A stretch of DNA of 64,000 nt from Halobacillus litoralis (GTDB lineage: Bacteria; Bacillota; Bacilli; Bacillales; Halobacillaceae). The stretch is from NCBI RefSeq assembly GCF_009856445.1, contig NZ_WMFA01000003.1, forward strand, positions 1 to 64,000, read 5' to 3'. The notes below the pieces were generated by a model that had not been told where the DNA came from, did no database searches, and saw only the letters and a program-made list of their open reading frames with translations. The position numbers and the translations under genes are program-made. This document shows, piece after piece, positions 43,289 through 54,188 of the stretch (position 1 is its first letter; each line of letters starts with the position of its first letter).

Positions 43289-43858
43289 ATGCTTGAAAAC
43301 CCATTATTGCTGATCGGGATCATTTTAGCTGTCAACATTGTTTATGTTTCGTTCTTTACCCTCCGGATGATTTTTACACTGAAGGGACAGCGGTATTTTG
43401 CTGCGTTCATCAGCATGTTCGAAATCGTGACGTACATTTTCGGGCTGGGCCTTGTCCTCGATCGTCTGGACCAAATTGAAAATGTCATTGCCTATGCCGT
43501 CGGGTATGGTCTTGGTGTTATCGTCGGGATGAAGATTGAAGAGAAGCTCGCTCTCGGGTATATTACAGTTAATGTGATATCTTCAAACCCAGATATCGAA
43601 TTCACCCGCAGACTTCGTGAAAAAGGATATGGTGTGACAAGCTGGTATGCGTATGGAATGGAAGGCGACCGTCTGGCCATGCAGATCCTGACGCCCCGGA
43701 AGTATGAACTGTCTTTGTATGAAACGATCCGGGACATCGATCCGAAAGCCTTTATTGTGGCGTATGAACCGAAGCAGATTCATGGTGGATTCTGGGTGAA
43801 ATCCGTCAAGAGAGGAAAGATTCGTGATGCCCAAAAAGAACAGCAAGAAGCGCTTTGA
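43289..43858 (+). CDS. yebE: YebE-like membrane protein (UPF0316/DUF2179)
   Basis: A 189-residue protein with three N-terminal transmembrane helices (about 5-27, 38-56, 64-82) and a cytoplasmic alpha-beta DUF2179-type domain (about 85-180) containing [25 protein letters not shown] and [20 protein letters not shown] segments. The frame begins at 43190, but GGAGG precedes ATG 43289 and gives the family length (YebE about 184 aa). It overlaps yebG by 32 nt. The function is unknown, although DUF2179 domains may bind small ligands. Confidence 0.85.
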   Translation: MLENPLLLIGIILAVNIVYVSFFTLRMIFTLKGQRYFAAFISMFEIVTYIFGLGLVLDRLDQIENVIAYAVGYGLGVIVGMKIEEKLALGYITVNVISSNPDIEFTRRLREKGYGVTSWYAYGMEGDRLAMQILTPRKYELSLYETIRDIDPKAFIVAYEPKQIHGGFWVKSVKRGKIRDAQKEQQEAL

Positions 43859-44027
43859 AGTTAGCGAAAATGAAACGATCGGTCAATGCCTCGACCGCAT
43901 GAAAAAAGAAGGTTACACTCCGGTCCGTCGTGCGGAAGAGCCCGTTTTTCGTGAAGAAACCCGTGACGGGGAAATAGTGATGGAACCTGTAGGGAAAACG
44001 ATCGTATTTCATGCAGTAAAGGAATAA
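43827..44027 (+). CDS. yebG: NETI-motif small protein YebG
   Basis: A 66-residue protein of unknown function with the name-giving NETI motif (residues about 15-18, in [19 protein letters not shown]). GTG 43824 is one codon upstream; ATG 43827 is preferred after GAGGAAAG. It lies between yebE and the pur operon as in B. subtilis. Its stop codon overlaps the first PurBox of purE. Confidence 0.82.
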   Translation: MPKKNSKKRFEVSENETIGQCLDRMKKEGYTPVRRAEEPVFREETRDGEIVMEPVGKTIVFHAVKE

Positions 44028-44070
44028 AACCGAACAATTTATTGTTAAGTTTTCATCAATGTTCGACATT
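44026..44070 (+). promoter_or_regulatory. PurR operator (two PurBoxes) of the pur operon
   Basis: AAAACCGAACAAT (44026-44038) fits the PurBox consensus AWWWCCGAACWWT in all 13 positions. An inverted second box (complement AATGTCGAACATT, 44058-44070) fits in 11. They lie just upstream of the promoter, where PurR represses in B. subtilis when adenine nucleotides are plentiful. Confidence 0.85.
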
Positions 44071-44074
44071 TGCG

Positions 44075-44104
44075 TTGACATCTGTGAACAGAACTTGATA
44101 TGAT
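44075..44104 (+). promoter_or_regulatory. SigA-type promoter of the pur operon
   Basis: Consensus TTGACA (44075-44080), 18-nt spacer and TATGAT (44099-44104) with TG-n extension, 5 nt after the second PurBox. Confidence 0.85.
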
Positions 44105-44126
44105 GAAGGCAGAATTGCATAGACGA

Positions 44127-44194
44127 CCTCATATATGACGGGGATATGGCCCGTACGTCTCTACCTGGGAACCGTAAATTTCCGGACTATGAGG
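44127..44194 (+). ncRNA. Purine (guanine-class) riboswitch aptamer for the pur operon
   Basis: P1 arms CCTC/GAGG, followed by CATATATGA, GGGGATATGG, TCTCTACC, AACCGTAAA and GGACTATG. C at the specificity position marks guanine/hypoxanthine. Together with the PurBoxes it gives the purE operon dual control, as in B. subtilis. Confidence 0.93.
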
Positions 44195-44239
44195 GGAGTT
44201 TAAGCTGTGAAGAAGCTTTCTCAGACCGGACACACGTGT

Positions 44240-44289
44240 GCCTGTTTGACTCCTCTCATTTTTTTGAGGGGCGTCGAGCAGGCTTTTTT
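44240..44289 (+). terminator. Riboswitch-controlled terminator before purE
   Basis: GCCTG/CAGGC and GAC/GTC outer stems enclose CCTC/GAGG around a T-rich loop, followed by TTTTTT 28 nt before purE. Confidence 0.8.
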
Positions 44290-44316
44290 AATGCTACGAA
44301 AGAGAAGAGGGATTCG

Positions 44317-44808
44317 ATGGCAAATGTAGGCGTGATTATGGGCAGCATTTCAGATTGGGAGACAATGAAAGAAGCGTGCAGCGTTTTGGATGAACTTTCG
44401 ATCGATTATGAAAAAGAAATCATCTCCGCACATCGTACACCTGAAGATATGTTCACATACGCGGAAACGGCCCTGGAAAAAGGGTTGAAAGTGATTATTG
44501 CAGGAGCAGGGGGCGCGGCTCACCTGCCTGGGATGGTCGCTTCCAAAACCACACTACCGGTCATCGGCGTTCCGGTAGAATCGAAAGCTTTGCAAGGGCT
44601 GGATTCTCTTTTATCCATCGTGCAAATGCCAGGGGGCGTTCCTGTCGCTACCGTTGCGATCGGAAAGGCAGGCGCGAAAAATGCGGGTCTCCTGGCAGCA
44701 GAAATGATCGGGGCTTTCGACCAGGAAGTTGCTTCAAAACTATCAGACTATCGTCGGCAGATGGTTGATAAAGTCGACGGAATGAGGAGGGACCTTCGTG
44801 AAACCTGA
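44317..44808 (+). CDS. purE: N5-carboxyaminoimidazole ribonucleotide mutase
   Basis: A 163-residue enzyme moving the carboxyl group of N5-CAIR to C4. Motifs: [12 protein letters not shown] (about 6-17), SAHRTPE (about 43), [15 protein letters not shown] (about 68-82), and GVPVES. The long frame opens at 44146 inside the riboswitch, but AGAAGAGGG precedes ATG 44317, which gives the family length. It is the first gene of the 12-gene pur operon and overlaps purK by 11 nt. Confidence 0.95.
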   Translation: MANVGVIMGSISDWETMKEACSVLDELSIDYEKEIISAHRTPEDMFTYAETALEKGLKVIIAGAGGAAHLPGMVASKTTLPVIGVPVESKALQGLDSLLSIVQMPGGVPVATVAIGKAGAKNAGLLAAEMIGAFDQEVASKLSDYRRQMVDKVDGMRRDLRET

Positions 44809-45925
44809 TGTGATAAGACCAGGAAGGACCATCGGGATTTTAGGAGGCGGCCAGCTCGGTCGCATGATGGCGGTCGCGGCAAGGCATATGGGCTATAAAA
44901 TCGCTGTTCTTGATCCTGCAGAAGACTGCCCTTGTTCCTCGATTGCTGAAAAACATATTGTAGCTCCATATGATGACATAGAAGCAGCAGAGCGATTGAG
45001 TACCGTCAGCGACGTGATCACCTACGAATTTGAAAACGTCGATCTCGATGTGGCGCGGCTTTTTGAAGAAAAAGGGAAGCTGCCTCAAGGAGCTTTTGCG
45101 CTTGAAGTAACCCAGAACAGGGCTAAAGAGAAAGAAATCGCGGTCGAAGCAGGACTCTCTGTTCCCGAGTACCGCATTGTGAACACTTTTGAAGAGGTGG
45201 AAGAAGCGCTTACCATCACCGGCTATCCGGCTGTCATCAAGACGGTGAGCGGAGGCTATGATGGCAAGGGGCAGCAGAGAATCGAAGATGAAACGCAACT
45301 TGAAGATGTCCGTTCTTTTATGAAAGAAGGCGGCACTTACATTGTAGAGCAGTGGCTTGAATTCGATCTGGAAATTTCTCAAGTGTTTACAAGAGGGATG
45401 GATGGGCGTATCATCCCGTTCCCGATTGCGGAAAATATCCATAAGAACCACATTTTGCATGAATCTAGGGTTCCGGCAACCATTTCTGGGAAAGTGGAAG
45501 AGCGCGTCCGTGAAGCTGTCGAGGTTTTGGCGGAACGAATCGGAGTGGTCGGTACATTCGCTGTGGAAATGTTTGTGAAGGGTGATGACATTTTCATCAA
45601 CGAAATGGCACCGCGTCCTCACAACTCCGGCCATTATACGATTGAAGCGTGCAGCGTATCGCAATTCGAACAGCACGTCCGTGCGATCTGCGGCCTTCCA
45701 CTGTTACCGGTCCATTCGTTGGGGGCCGCGGTGATGGTGAATGTGCTCGGCAAACATCGAGGCATTTTGCTGGATCGTCTGGAATACTATCACAGCTTTC
45801 ATATTCACGATTATGGAAAAGGGGAAGCTCGTCAGACCCGTAAAATGGGACACCTTACATTTATCGGCGAAACTTTAGAAGAGATCGACAAAATCATCAC
45901 AGAAAATCAGATCCATTTATGGTAG
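44798..45925 (+). CDS. purK: N5-carboxyaminoimidazole ribonucleotide synthase
   Basis: A 375-residue ATP-grasp enzyme adding bicarbonate to AIR. It has the N-terminal [13 protein letters not shown] (about 13-25), ATP-grasp region [12 protein letters not shown] (about 147-158), [11 protein letters not shown], and the metal/phosphate site [18 protein letters not shown] (about 268-285). GTG 44798 lies 7 nt after AGGAGGG, within the end of purE. Works in sequence with PurE. Confidence 0.95.
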   Translation: MKPDVIRPGRTIGILGGGQLGRMMAVAARHMGYKIAVLDPAEDCPCSSIAEKHIVAPYDDIEAAERLSTVSDVITYEFENVDLDVARLFEEKGKLPQGAFALEVTQNRAKEKEIAVEAGLSVPEYRIVNTFEEVEEALTITGYPAVIKTVSGGYDGKGQQRIEDETQLEDVRSFMKEGGTYIVEQWLEFDLEISQVFTRGMDGRIIPFPIAENIHKNHILHESRVPATISGKVEERVREAVEVLAERIGVVGTFAVEMFVKGDDIFINEMAPRPHNSGHYTIEACSVSQFEQHVRAICGLPLLPVHSLGAAVMVNVLGKHRGILLDRLEYYHSFHIHDYGKGEARQTRKMGHLTFIGETLEEIDKIITENQIHLW

Positions 45926-45935
45926 GAGGAAGACA

Positions 45936-47228
45936 ATGATAGAACGTTATACACGCCCGGAAATGGGTGCGATTTGGACAGAAGAGAATAGATACCAGGC
46001 ATGGCTTGAGGTTGAACTTTTAGCGTGTGAAGCGTGGAGTGAACTTGGGGTCATACCGAAAGAAGACATGAAGAAGCTGCGCGAAGGTGCTTCCTTCTCC
46101 ATCGATCGTATTCATGAAATTGAAGCAGAAACCCGTCACGACGTTGTAGCTTTCACGCGTGCCGTTTCTGAAACGGTCGGAGAAGAAAGGAAGTGGGTCC
46201 ACTATGGACTGACTTCAACAGACGTGGTAGACACGGCGCTTTCCTATCAATTGAAACAGGCGAATGAAATCATTCGCAGAGATCTTGTCAACTTCATCGA
46301 GATCCTTGGTGAAAAGGCGAAGGAACACAAACATACGGTCATGATGGGGCGTACCCATGGGGTTCATGCTGAGCCGACGACGTTCGGTTTGAAGCTTGCG
46401 CTTTATTATGAAGAGATGAAGCGGAATCTGGAGCGTTTGGATCTTGCCATGGACCACATCCAGTTCGGAAAGCTTTCCGGTGCGGTTGGGACCTATGCCA
46501 ACATTGATCCGTTTGTTGAAGAGTACGTGTGTGAAAAGCTTGGCCTGAAGCCAGCACCTGTATCGACGCAGACGCTGCAGCGGGACCGTCACGCTCATTA
46601 TGTATCCACGCTTGCTTTGGTTGCCACTTCCATTGAGAAAATTGCTGTGGAAATCCGCGGATTGCAAAAAACGGAAACAAGAGAAGTGGAAGAATTCTTC
46701 GCGAAGGGTCAAAAAGGATCTTCCGCGATGCCGCATAAACGGAATCCCATCGGTTCTGAAAATATGACCGGAATGGCACGCGTGCTGCGCGGTAACATGC
46801 TGACGGCCTTTGAGAACGTACCGCTTTGGCATGAACGTGACATTTCTCACTCTTCTGCAGAGCGCATCATTCTGCCTGACGCAACGATTGCTTTGAATTA
46901 CATGTTGAACCGTTTCGGCAACATCGTGAAGAACTTGACGGTCTTCCCTGAACGGATGCAGGAAAATATGGAGAAAACATACGGACTGATCTTCTCCCAG
47001 CGTGTATTGCTGACGCTCATCGATGAAGGTCTCGTGCGCGAAGAAGCTTACGACCTCGTCCAGCCGAAAGCCATGGAGGCATGGGAACGTGGCATCCCGT
47101 TCCGTGAACTGATTGAAGCAGACGACAAGATTACATCCACCCTGTCCAAAGAACAGCTGGATGCCTGCTTCGACTACAAGCACCACCTGAAACAAGTCGA
47201 CCGCATCTTCGACCGCATCGGACTATAA
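45936..47228 (+). CDS. purB: Adenylosuccinate lyase
   Basis: A 430-residue homotetrameric fumarase-superfamily lyase acting at two steps of the pathway (SAICAR to AICAR and adenylosuccinate to AMP). Conserved regions: [11 protein letters not shown] (about 67), [11 protein letters not shown] (about 89), [14 protein letters not shown] (about 137, catalytic His), and the signature [18 protein letters not shown] (about 260-277, catalytic Ser loop). ATG follows TAGGAGGA. Unusually, 130 nt containing a perfect inverted repeat separate it from purC. Confidence 0.96.
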   Translation: MIERYTRPEMGAIWTEENRYQAWLEVELLACEAWSELGVIPKEDMKKLREGASFSIDRIHEIEAETRHDVVAFTRAVSETVGEERKWVHYGLTSTDVVDTALSYQLKQANEIIRRDLVNFIEILGEKAKEHKHTVMMGRTHGVHAEPTTFGLKLALYYEEMKRNLERLDLAMDHIQFGKLSGAVGTYANIDPFVEEYVCEKLGLKPAPVSTQTLQRDRHAHYVSTLALVATSIEKIAVEIRGLQKTETREVEEFFAKGQKGSSAMPHKRNPIGSENMTGMARVLRGNMLTAFENVPLWHERDISHSSAERIILPDATIALNYMLNRFGNIVKNLTVFPERMQENMEKTYGLIFSQRVLLTLIDEGLVREEAYDLVQPKAMEAWERGIPFRELIEADDKITSTLSKEQLDACFDYKHHLKQVDRIFDRIGL

Positions 47229-47282
47229 GACGAAAGCGGAAAGATCACCGTGAGATGAAGGTTAGATGATGATGGAAAATAC

Positions 47283-47325
47283 TGTATGACCTGGTACACC
47301 AGAAACTGGTGTACCAGGTCATACA
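47283..47325. repeat. Perfect 20-bp inverted repeat between purB and purC
   Basis: Arm TGTATGACCTGGTACACCAG (47283-47302), loop AAA, and its exact complement (47306-47325), followed by six A. Neither strand has a T run after the stem, so it does not look like an intrinsic terminator. A diverged pair of the same arms is at 61510-61625. Confidence 0.9.
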
Positions 47326-47358
47326 AAAAATCCCAATTCCTTAGCGAGGTGTTATTGT

Positions 47359-48081
47359 ATGAAGGGTTCTTTATTGTACGAAGGGAAAGCGAAACGGGTT
47401 TATCATACGACAGATGAGTCGGATCAGCTCGTTTTATCTTACAAAGATGACGCTACAGCATTTAATGGAAAGAAAAAAGACGAGTTCACAGGCAAAGGAC
47501 GCCTCAACAACTTGATTACCTCGAAAGTATTCCAATACTTACACCAGCACAACATTACGACCCACTTTATCGAAGCTTTGAACGACACCGAACAACTGGT
47601 CAGACGAACGAACATCATTCCTCTTGAGGTCGTTGTCCGCAACCAGGCGGCTGGCAGCATTACACGCCGGCTCGGTATTGAAGAAAAAACGAGCTTCACT
47701 CCACCGATCATTGAATTGTTTTACAAGAAAGACGAATTGAATGACCCGCTCATCAACGATGTCCACGCCTATCATCTGACGGACATCACAGAACAAGAAC
47801 TCACGTTTATCAAACAGCAGGCCCTAGACATCAATATAGAACTTCAAAAGCTTTTCCGCTCGGCAGGACTGACACTTGTCGATTTCAAATTGGAATTCGG
47901 CCGCCTCCAAGACGGCACCATCGTCCTTTCTGATGAAATTTCCCCGGATACGTGCAGGCTCTGGGACCAGGAAACAGGCGAGAAAATGGATAAAGACGTC
48001 TTCCGGGAAAGTACCGGTGACTTGATCGATACGTACACAAAAATTTTACATCGACTGGAGGAGAACATATGCGCAAAGTAA
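47359..48081 (+). CDS. purC: SAICAR synthetase
   Basis: A 240-residue enzyme joining CAIR and aspartate with ATP. Visible motifs: LLYEGKAKRVY (about 4-14), SYKDDATAFNGKKKDEFTGKG (about 30-50, split), VRNQAAGSITRRLGI (about 94), LVDFKLEFGR and DEISPDTCRLWD (about 190-201). ATG 47359 follows GCGAGGTG. Overlaps purS by 13 nt. Confidence 0.96.
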   Translation: MKGSLLYEGKAKRVYHTTDESDQLVLSYKDDATAFNGKKKDEFTGKGRLNNLITSKVFQYLHQHNITTHFIEALNDTEQLVRRTNIIPLEVVVRNQAAGSITRRLGIEEKTSFTPPIIELFYKKDELNDPLINDVHAYHLTDITEQELTFIKQQALDINIELQKLFRSAGLTLVDFKLEFGRLQDGTIVLSDEISPDTCRLWDQETGEKMDKDVFRESTGDLIDTYTKILHRLEENICAK

Positions 48082-48314
48082 AGATCCACATCACATTAAA
48101 AGAAGGTGTCCTTGATCCCCAGGGGAAAGCCGTCCACAATTCACTGCAATCGCTGGAGTACAACAACGTCCAGGACGTCCGCGTCGGCAAATACATGGAA
48201 GTGATGGTTGAAGACAGTGACAACCTTGAAGCGGAAATCGACCGCATGTGTGACCAGCTTCTTGCCAACCCGGTCATCGAAAATTACAGCTACACGATTG
48301 AGGAGGCGGGTTAA
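48069..48314 (+). CDS. purS: FGAM synthase subunit PurS
   Basis: An 81-residue small subunit of formylglycinamidine ribonucleotide synthase, which holds PurQ and PurL together so ammonia can be passed. Typical pieces are [20 protein letters not shown] near the start and [12 protein letters not shown] 48069 sits 4 nt after GGAGGAG-type bases inside purC. Confidence 0.95.
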   Translation: MRKVKIHITLKEGVLDPQGKAVHNSLQSLEYNNVQDVRVGKYMEVMVEDSDNLEAEIDRMCDQLLANPVIENYSYTIEEAG

Positions 48315-48315
48315 C

Positions 48316-48999
48316 GTGAAATTCGCTGTCATCGTTTTTCCAGGGTCGAATTGTGACCGTGATATGTACTTTGCTGTGAAGGACCAGCTTGGTGCAGAAG
48401 CGGATCTTGTCTGGTATAAGGAAGCGAATCTAGCAAACTATGACGGGATTCTATTGCCGGGCGGCTTCTCTTACGGCGACTACCTGCGTTCTGGTGCTAT
48501 TGCCTCGACGTCTGATGTCATCGCACAAATCAGGGAAGCGGCTGAGGCAGGAAAACCAGTCCTTGGTGTCTGCAACGGATTCCAGATCCTCCTCGAAATG
48601 GGACTTCTTCCAGGAGCGATGCTTCCGAATGAAAAGCTCAAGTTCATGTGCCATTTTGAAACCTTGACGGTTGAAAATGCCGACACGATGTTCACCAGTC
48701 ATTTTGAGCAAAAGGAAAAAATCCAAATTCCGATTGCGCACGGAGACGGCAATTATTTTTGTGACGAAGAAACGCTTCAGAAGCTCCAAAACAACAAGCA
48801 GATCGTCTTTACGTATGACCAGAACCCGAACGGGTCCGTCGGAGACATAGCCGGCATCACCAATGAAAAAGGAAATGTGCTCGGCATGATGCCACACCCG
48901 GAGCGGGCGGTCGAAGCGCTTCTTGGTCACGATGACGGTCTTCGTCTATTTGAATCGATTTTGACACACTGGAGGGAACACCATGCCATCAATGCTTGA
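48316..48999 (+). CDS. purQ: FGAM synthase glutaminase subunit PurQ
   Basis: A 227-residue class I glutamine amidotransferase supplying ammonia to PurL. It has FPGSNCDRD (about 9), [15 protein letters not shown] (about 52), nucleophile Cys in GVCNGFQIL (about 86), and the C-terminal MMPHPERA (His-Glu, about 194-201). The frame extends back into purS, but AGGAGG before GTG 48316 sets the start, 1 nt after purS. It overlaps purL by 17 nt. Confidence 0.95.
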   Translation: MKFAVIVFPGSNCDRDMYFAVKDQLGAEADLVWYKEANLANYDGILLPGGFSYGDYLRSGAIASTSDVIAQIREAAEAGKPVLGVCNGFQILLEMGLLPGAMLPNEKLKFMCHFETLTVENADTMFTSHFEQKEKIQIPIAHGDGNYFCDEETLQKLQNNKQIVFTYDQNPNGSVGDIAGITNEKGNVLGMMPHPERAVEALLGHDDGLRLFESILTHWREHHAINA

Positions 49000-51208
49000 G
49001 ATCAGTCCAGAACAAATCGAAGCACAGCACGTCTATAGAGAGATGGGGCTGAAGGATGACGAGTATGCCTCGATCTGCTCAATTCTCGGCCGTCGTCCGA
49101 ACTACACAGAGACCGGCTTGTTTTCGGTCATGTGGTCAGAACACTGCAGCTATAAAAACTCCAAACCACTTTTGAAAAAATTTCCGACCGAAGGTTCACA
49201 CGTGCTCCAAGGTCCCGGAGAAGGTGCGGGAATCATCGATATCGGTGATGATCAGGCCGTCGTTTTCAAAATTGAAAGCCACAACCACCCCTCAGCGGTT
49301 GAACCCTATCAAGGGGCAGCGACAGGCGTCGGCGGAATCCTGCGTGACGTCTTCTCGATGGGGGCCCGTCCGATTGCGCTTCTGAATTCACTCAGGTTCG
49401 GTTCCTTGCAGCAGCCCCGTGTGAAGTATCTTTTTGAAGAAGTCGTCCGCGGCATCGCCGGTTACGGCAACTGTGTCGGCGTCCCGACGGTCGGTGGAGA
49501 AGTCCAGTTTGATGATGCGTACAATGGGAATCCGCTCGTCAATGCGATGTGTGTCGGATTGATCGATCATAAAGATATTCAAAAAGGGATTGCCGCAGGA
49601 ATCGGGAACACTGTCATGTACGTAGGAGCCAAGACTGGCCGCGACGGCATCCACGGCGCTACCTTCGCATCGGAAGAGTTGTCGGAAGAGTCCGAAGAAA
49701 AGCGTCCATCCGTACAGGTGGGAGATCCGTTCATGGAAAAACTGCTCATCGAAGCTTGTTTGGATGTCATTCAGCACGATGCTCTTGTCGGTATTCAGGA
49801 TATGGGGGCAGCGGGTCTCACTTCATCAGCAAGCGAAATGGCAAGTAAAGCAGGCACGGGGATGACGATGAACCTTGATCACATCCCGCAGCGTGAAGAA
49901 AATATGTCAGCCTATGAAATGATGCTTTCTGAATCACAGGAACGCATGCTTCTCGTCGTAGAAAAAGGACGTGAAGATGAGATTGCGAAAGTTTTCCAGA
50001 AGTATAACCTGGAAGCAGTAGCTGTTGGCGAAGTGACGGATACGAAGCGCTTCCGCCTTGAGCATCACGGGGGAGTCGTAGCGGATGTTCCAGTCGATTC
50101 TCTTGCTGAGGATGCACCGGTTTACCACCAGCCGTCCCGCGTTCCTGCTTACTATGAAGAGTTTCAAAGAATGGAAGACTATAAACCTGAAGTCACAGAC
50201 TACCGGGAAACATTGGTGAATCTATTGAAACAGCCGACGATCGCCAGTAAGGAATGGGTGTACGATCAGTACGATTCCATGGTCCAGACCAATACTGTCG
50301 TCACTCCAGGATCCGATGCGGCTGTGCTTCGCGTACGCGGTACGAGTAAAGCGCTCGCGATGACGACCGACTGCAATTCCCGCTATCTCTATGTCGATCC
50401 TGAGGTCGGTGGGAAAATCGCTGTCGCCGAAGCAGCAAGAAACATCATCTGTTCGGGTGGACGTCCGCTGGGAATTACGGACGGTCTCAATTTCGGATCA
50501 CCGGAAAATCCGGAAATCTTCTGGCAGATGGAAAAAAGCGTCGACGGAATGAGCGAGGCGTGCCGTGATCTTGAAACGCCTGTCATCGGTGGGAATGTCA
50601 GCTTGTATAACGAATCATTCGGAGGTCAGGCGATTTACCCGACACCGATCGTCGGTATGGTCGGTTTGATTGATGATGTCGCCCATATCACGCGATCTCA
50701 TGCTCAGAACGCCGGGGATTTGATTTATGTGATTGGAGAGACGCACGCAGAATTCGGTGGTAGTGAACTGCAGGGGATGCTTGAAGGGAAACATTTCGGC
50801 AAAGCTCCTGCGCTTGATTTGAAGACAGAGTACAACCGTCAAAAGCAACTGCTAACCGCGATACGTGCAGGACTTGTCGTCTCTGCTCATGACGTATCCG
50901 AAGGTGGTTTGTCAGTTGCTCTTGCAGAAAAGCTGTTTGAAAACGAATTCGGTTGTGAAGTGACTCTCGGTGGTGAACTGGTCACAGCGTTGTTTGCAGA
51001 ATCGCAGTCACGCTTTATCGTCACCGTCGCGCCGGAACAAAAGGGCGCGTTCGAGCAGAGTGTCACAGACGCTCGTCTGATCGGAACCGTTACGGAAAAC
51101 GGGGTGTACAGAATCAAGCAGGAAGACGTCGTTCTGGAAGAAAAGACATCAGTGTTAAAAGAAGCGTGGAAAGGAGCGATCGGATGCTTGGTGAAATCAA
51201 AGGGTTAA
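48983..51208 (+). CDS. purL: FGAM synthase catalytic subunit PurL
   Basis: A 741-residue small-type PurL that uses ATP and ammonia from PurQ to convert FGAR to FGAM. Key parts: the catalytic-His region [14 protein letters not shown] (about 48-61), [25 protein letters not shown] (split, about 94-118), [20 protein letters not shown] (about 271), and C-terminal [15 protein letters not shown] (about 635). ATG 48983 lies after GGAGGGAA within purQ. It overlaps purF by 25 nt. Confidence 0.96.
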   Translation: MPSMLEISPEQIEAQHVYREMGLKDDEYASICSILGRRPNYTETGLFSVMWSEHCSYKNSKPLLKKFPTEGSHVLQGPGEGAGIIDIGDDQAVVFKIESHNHPSAVEPYQGAATGVGGILRDVFSMGARPIALLNSLRFGSLQQPRVKYLFEEVVRGIAGYGNCVGVPTVGGEVQFDDAYNGNPLVNAMCVGLIDHKDIQKGIAAGIGNTVMYVGAKTGRDGIHGATFASEELSEESEEKRPSVQVGDPFMEKLLIEACLDVIQHDALVGIQDMGAAGLTSSASEMASKAGTGMTMNLDHIPQREENMSAYEMMLSESQERMLLVVEKGREDEIAKVFQKYNLEAVAVGEVTDTKRFRLEHHGGVVADVPVDSLAEDAPVYHQPSRVPAYYEEFQRMEDYKPEVTDYRETLVNLLKQPTIASKEWVYDQYDSMVQTNTVVTPGSDAAVLRVRGTSKALAMTTDCNSRYLYVDPEVGGKIAVAEAARNIICSGGRPLGITDGLNFGSPENPEIFWQMEKSVDGMSEACRDLETPVIGGNVSLYNESFGGQAIYPTPIVGMVGLIDDVAHITRSHAQNAGDLIYVIGETHAEFGGSELQGMLEGKHFGKAPALDLKTEYNRQKQLLTAIRAGLVVSAHDVSEGGLSVALAEKLFENEFGCEVTLGGELVTALFAESQSRFIVTVAPEQKGAFEQSVTDARLIGTVTENGVYRIKQEDVVLEEKTSVLKEAWKGAIGCLVKSKG

Positions 51209-52596
51209 ATGAAGAGTGCGGCATTTTCGGCGTTTGGGGGCATCAGGATTCGGCCCAGCTGACGTATTACGGCTTACATGCCCTCCAGCACCGCGGTCAG
51301 GAGGGAGCTGGAATCGTCACAACGGACGGTGAACAGCTGAAGCTTGCCAAAGGACACGGCCTCATCAATGAAGTTTTCTCTGAAAATAAGCTCGAAGATT
51401 TGAGTGGTCATGCGTCAATCGGCCACGTGCGCTATGCAACGGCAGGGGATGGCGGCTATGAGAATATTCAGCCGCTCCACTTCCGTTCTCAGACAGGCGG
51501 CTTGGCCCTTGCTCATAATGGAAACCTTGTGAACGCTCAGGCGTTGAAAAATCAGCTGGAGGCACAGGGGAGCATTTTGCAGACGACGTCGGATACCGAA
51601 GTGGTTGCCCACTTAATCAAACGCGCGCGACATCTGCCTCTTGAGCAGGCGATTATGGAAGCTCTTTCGATGATCAAAGGCGCGTATGCGTTTCTTGTCA
51701 TGACGGAGGACCGTATGTTTGTCGCCAATGACCCGCGTGGATTGCGTCCGCTCAGTCTTGGCCATCTTGGAGAATCATGGGTCGTCTCTTCAGAAACGTG
51801 TGCTTTTGATGTAGTAGGCGCTGAGTATGACCGGGAAATCGACCCTGGTGAACTCTTGATCATATCGGATGAGGGCATAGAATCCAAACGGTTCTCTGCT
51901 CCGATCCAGCGCACGCTCTGTTCCATGGAATATGTCTACTTTTCAAGACCCGACAGCAACCTTGATGGAAAGAATGTCCACGCTTCCCGCAAACGGATGG
52001 GCAAATCGCTGGCAGAAGAAGCTCCGATTGAAGCGGACGTCGTAACAGGTGTGCCTGACTCAAGCATTTCGGCAGCCATCGGTTATGCGGAAGCTTCCGG
52101 AATTCCTTATGAGCTCGGTTTAATCAAAAACCGCTATGTCGGCCGTACGTTCATTCAGCCGTCCCAGGAGCTCCGTGAACAAGGGGTGAAAATGAAACTT
52201 TCTGCTGTCCGGGGTATTGTCGAGGGTAAAAAAGTCGTCATGGTCGATGATTCGATCGTGAGGGGAACGACGAGCCGCCGGATTGTGAAGATGCTGAAGG
52301 AAGCGGGGGCGAAGGAAGTCCATGTGCGGATTGCGTCTCCTCCGATTCAAAATCCTTGTTATTATGGCATCGATACATCCAACAGCGGAGAGCTGATTGC
52401 TGCGAACAATTCCGTCGAGGAAATTGAAGAGCAGATCGGCGCGGACAGCCTTGCTTTTTTATCGGTCCAGGGCTTGAACGACAGCATTTATCAAGGAGAA
52501 GAGTCGTTGAAACACGGCGGTTGCATGGCGTGTTTTACAGGTAATTATCCGACAGAAATTTATCCGAACACGATGCATCCATATGAAAAAGCATAG
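51184..52596 (+). CDS. purF: Amidophosphoribosyltransferase
   Basis: A 470-residue first committed enzyme of purine synthesis. The propeptide [11 protein letters not shown] precedes the catalytic Cys12, which is exposed by cleavage, as in B. subtilis. It has the glutaminase segment [10 protein letters not shown] and the PRPP motif [16 protein letters not shown] (about 350-365). Four cysteines equivalent to the B. subtilis Fe4S4 ligands are present, in [15 protein letters not shown] and GCMACFTG, so it is the oxygen-sensitive Fe-S type. GTG 51166 is in frame, but AAAGGAG points to ATG 51184. Confidence 0.96.
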   Translation: MLGEIKGLNEECGIFGVWGHQDSAQLTYYGLHALQHRGQEGAGIVTTDGEQLKLAKGHGLINEVFSENKLEDLSGHASIGHVRYATAGDGGYENIQPLHFRSQTGGLALAHNGNLVNAQALKNQLEAQGSILQTTSDTEVVAHLIKRARHLPLEQAIMEALSMIKGAYAFLVMTEDRMFVANDPRGLRPLSLGHLGESWVVSSETCAFDVVGAEYDREIDPGELLIISDEGIESKRFSAPIQRTLCSMEYVYFSRPDSNLDGKNVHASRKRMGKSLAEEAPIEADVVTGVPDSSISAAIGYAEASGIPYELGLIKNRYVGRTFIQPSQELREQGVKMKLSAVRGIVEGKKVVMVDDSIVRGTTSRRIVKMLKEAGAKEVHVRIASPPIQNPCYYGIDTSNSGELIAANNSVEEIEEQIGADSLAFLSVQGLNDSIYQGEESLKHGGCMACFTGNYPTEIYPNTMHPYEKA

Positions 52597-52608
52597 GAGG
52601 GAAGCGAG

Positions 52609-53613
52609 ATGAGTCAATCGTATAAACAGGCGGGCGTTGATGTCGAAGCTGGTTACGAAGCGGTCGAACGGATGAAAAAACATGTCGCCCGCACGATGCG
52701 GCCGGAAGTGATGGGTGGACTCGGTTCATTCGCTGGATTGTTTGACCTGAGCGGCATGAGCTATCAACAACCTGTTCTTGTGACAGGAACAGATGGAGTC
52801 GGAACGAAGCTGAAGCTGGCGTTCGAGATGGATCAGCATGATACGATCGGTGTGGACGTCGTTGCGATGTGTGTCAACGATATCGTCGCCCAAGGCGCAG
52901 ATCCGCTTCTGTTTCTGGATTACATCGCCTGTGGAAGTAATGACCCTGCCCGGATCGAGCAGATCGTCAAAGGGATTTCGGATGGCTGTGAACAGTCCGG
53001 GGCTGCGCTAGTCGGTGGAGAAACGGCAGAGATGCCAGGGATGTATGAAGAAGAGGAATACGACCTCGCCGGTTTTGTCGTTGGGATGGCAGAAAAGAAG
53101 CAGATCATCACAGGAGATGAAATCAAAGAAGGAGACGTCTTAGTCGGTCTTCCTTCCTCTGGTGTCCACTCGAACGGGTTTTCTCTCGTCAGGAAACTCA
53201 TCGCAGACCTGGATCTGGATATGGTACCTGTGGGCTGGACCCGAACACTGGGGGAAGCCCTGCTGACGCCGACGAGGATTTATGTTCCTGAAATTCAATC
53301 GCTGAAGAAAAACACTGCCATTAAAGGAATCGCACACATTACGGGAGGCGGTTTTTACGAAAACCTTCCACGCACACTTCCGGAAGGACTAGGCTGCGAA
53401 ATCGATACAGACAGCTGGCAGGTCCCAGAGGTGTTCCGCTTTTTGCAGGAAAAAGGGTCGATCAGCGATGAGGAAATGTTCGGAGTGTTCAACATGGGCA
53501 TCGGCATGGTCGTCGTGCTTGATCCTTCTGATGTGAACGCCGCGTTTGGAGCGTGTGATGATGCGGTCGTCATCGGAAAAGTGACGGACGAGGAAGGAGT
53601 GCAGGGCATATGA
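52609..53613 (+). CDS. purM: Phosphoribosylaminoimidazole (AIR) synthetase
   Basis: A 334-residue ATP-dependent ring-closing enzyme of the PurM/PurL superfamily. Motifs: [16 protein letters not shown] near the start, [14 protein letters not shown] (about 61-74), [25 protein letters not shown] (split, about 82-106), [11 protein letters not shown] (about 136), [14 protein letters not shown] (about 183), and [16 protein letters not shown] 52609 follows GGAGG. Overlaps purN by 4 nt. Confidence 0.96.
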   Translation: MSQSYKQAGVDVEAGYEAVERMKKHVARTMRPEVMGGLGSFAGLFDLSGMSYQQPVLVTGTDGVGTKLKLAFEMDQHDTIGVDVVAMCVNDIVAQGADPLLFLDYIACGSNDPARIEQIVKGISDGCEQSGAALVGGETAEMPGMYEEEEYDLAGFVVGMAEKKQIITGDEIKEGDVLVGLPSSGVHSNGFSLVRKLIADLDLDMVPVGWTRTLGEALLTPTRIYVPEIQSLKKNTAIKGIAHITGGGFYENLPRTLPEGLGCEIDTDSWQVPEVFRFLQEKGSISDEEMFGVFNMGIGMVVVLDPSDVNAAFGACDDAVVIGKVTDEEGVQGI

Positions 53614-54188
53614 TCAACATCGCTGTCTTCGCCTCCGGCACCGGTTCGAATTTCGATGCCATCTTCAGTAAAGTGGAATCCGGAGAGCTTGAAGCGAACA
53701 TCGCCCTGCTCGTCTGTGACCGCATCGGTGCCCCTGTCATCGAAAAGGCACAGAAGCATGAAATCGATACCGTCGTTTACCGGGCGAAAAGTTTTTCAGA
53801 CAAGGCGGCTTATGAACAGGCCGTGCTGGAGGACTGCCGGCAGCGGGGGATTGAATTCATCGTGCTCGCCGGGTATATGAGACTCATCGGACCTACGTTA
53901 CTGAAGCCTTATGAACGCCGCATCGTCAACATCCACCCGTCCCTGCTGCCTGCATTTCCTGGGAAAGATGCCATCGGTCAGGCGCTGGAGAAGAAAGTGA
54001 AAGTGACCGGCGTGACGGTCCATTTTGTCGATGACGGCATGGATACAGGACCGATCATCGCTCAGGAAGCCATCGATATCGAAGAGACTGACACAGCGGA
54101 CGATGTGAAAGACAAAATCCAGACGGTCGAACACCGTCTCTACCCACAAGTGATTCAATCATTATTCATCAAGGAGGAATCTCAATGA
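53610..54188 (+). CDS. purN: GAR transformylase
   Basis: A 192-residue formyltransferase using 10-formyltetrahydrofolate to formylate GAR. Visible motifs: [12 protein letters not shown] (about 7-18), [12 protein letters not shown] (about 88), [12 protein letters not shown] (catalytic Asn-His, about 108-119), and [17 protein letters not shown] (catalytic Asp, about 133-149). Coupled to both neighbours by 4-nt ATGA overlaps. Confidence 0.95.
   Translation: MINIAVFASGTGSNFDAIFSKVESGELEANIALLVCDRIGAPVIEKAQKHEIDTVVYRAKSFSDKAAYEQAVLEDCRQRGIEFIVLAGYMRLIGPTLLKPYERRIVNIHPSLLPAFPGKDAIGQALEKKVKVTGVTVHFVDDGMDTGPIIAQEAIDIEETDTADDVKDKIQTVEHRLYPQVIQSLFIKEESQ

Noticed and set aside
46215-47195. Long (326-codon) minus-strand frame over purB
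   Set aside because: Shadow of purB; composition and lack of any recognisable domain or ribosome binding site fit antisense noise.
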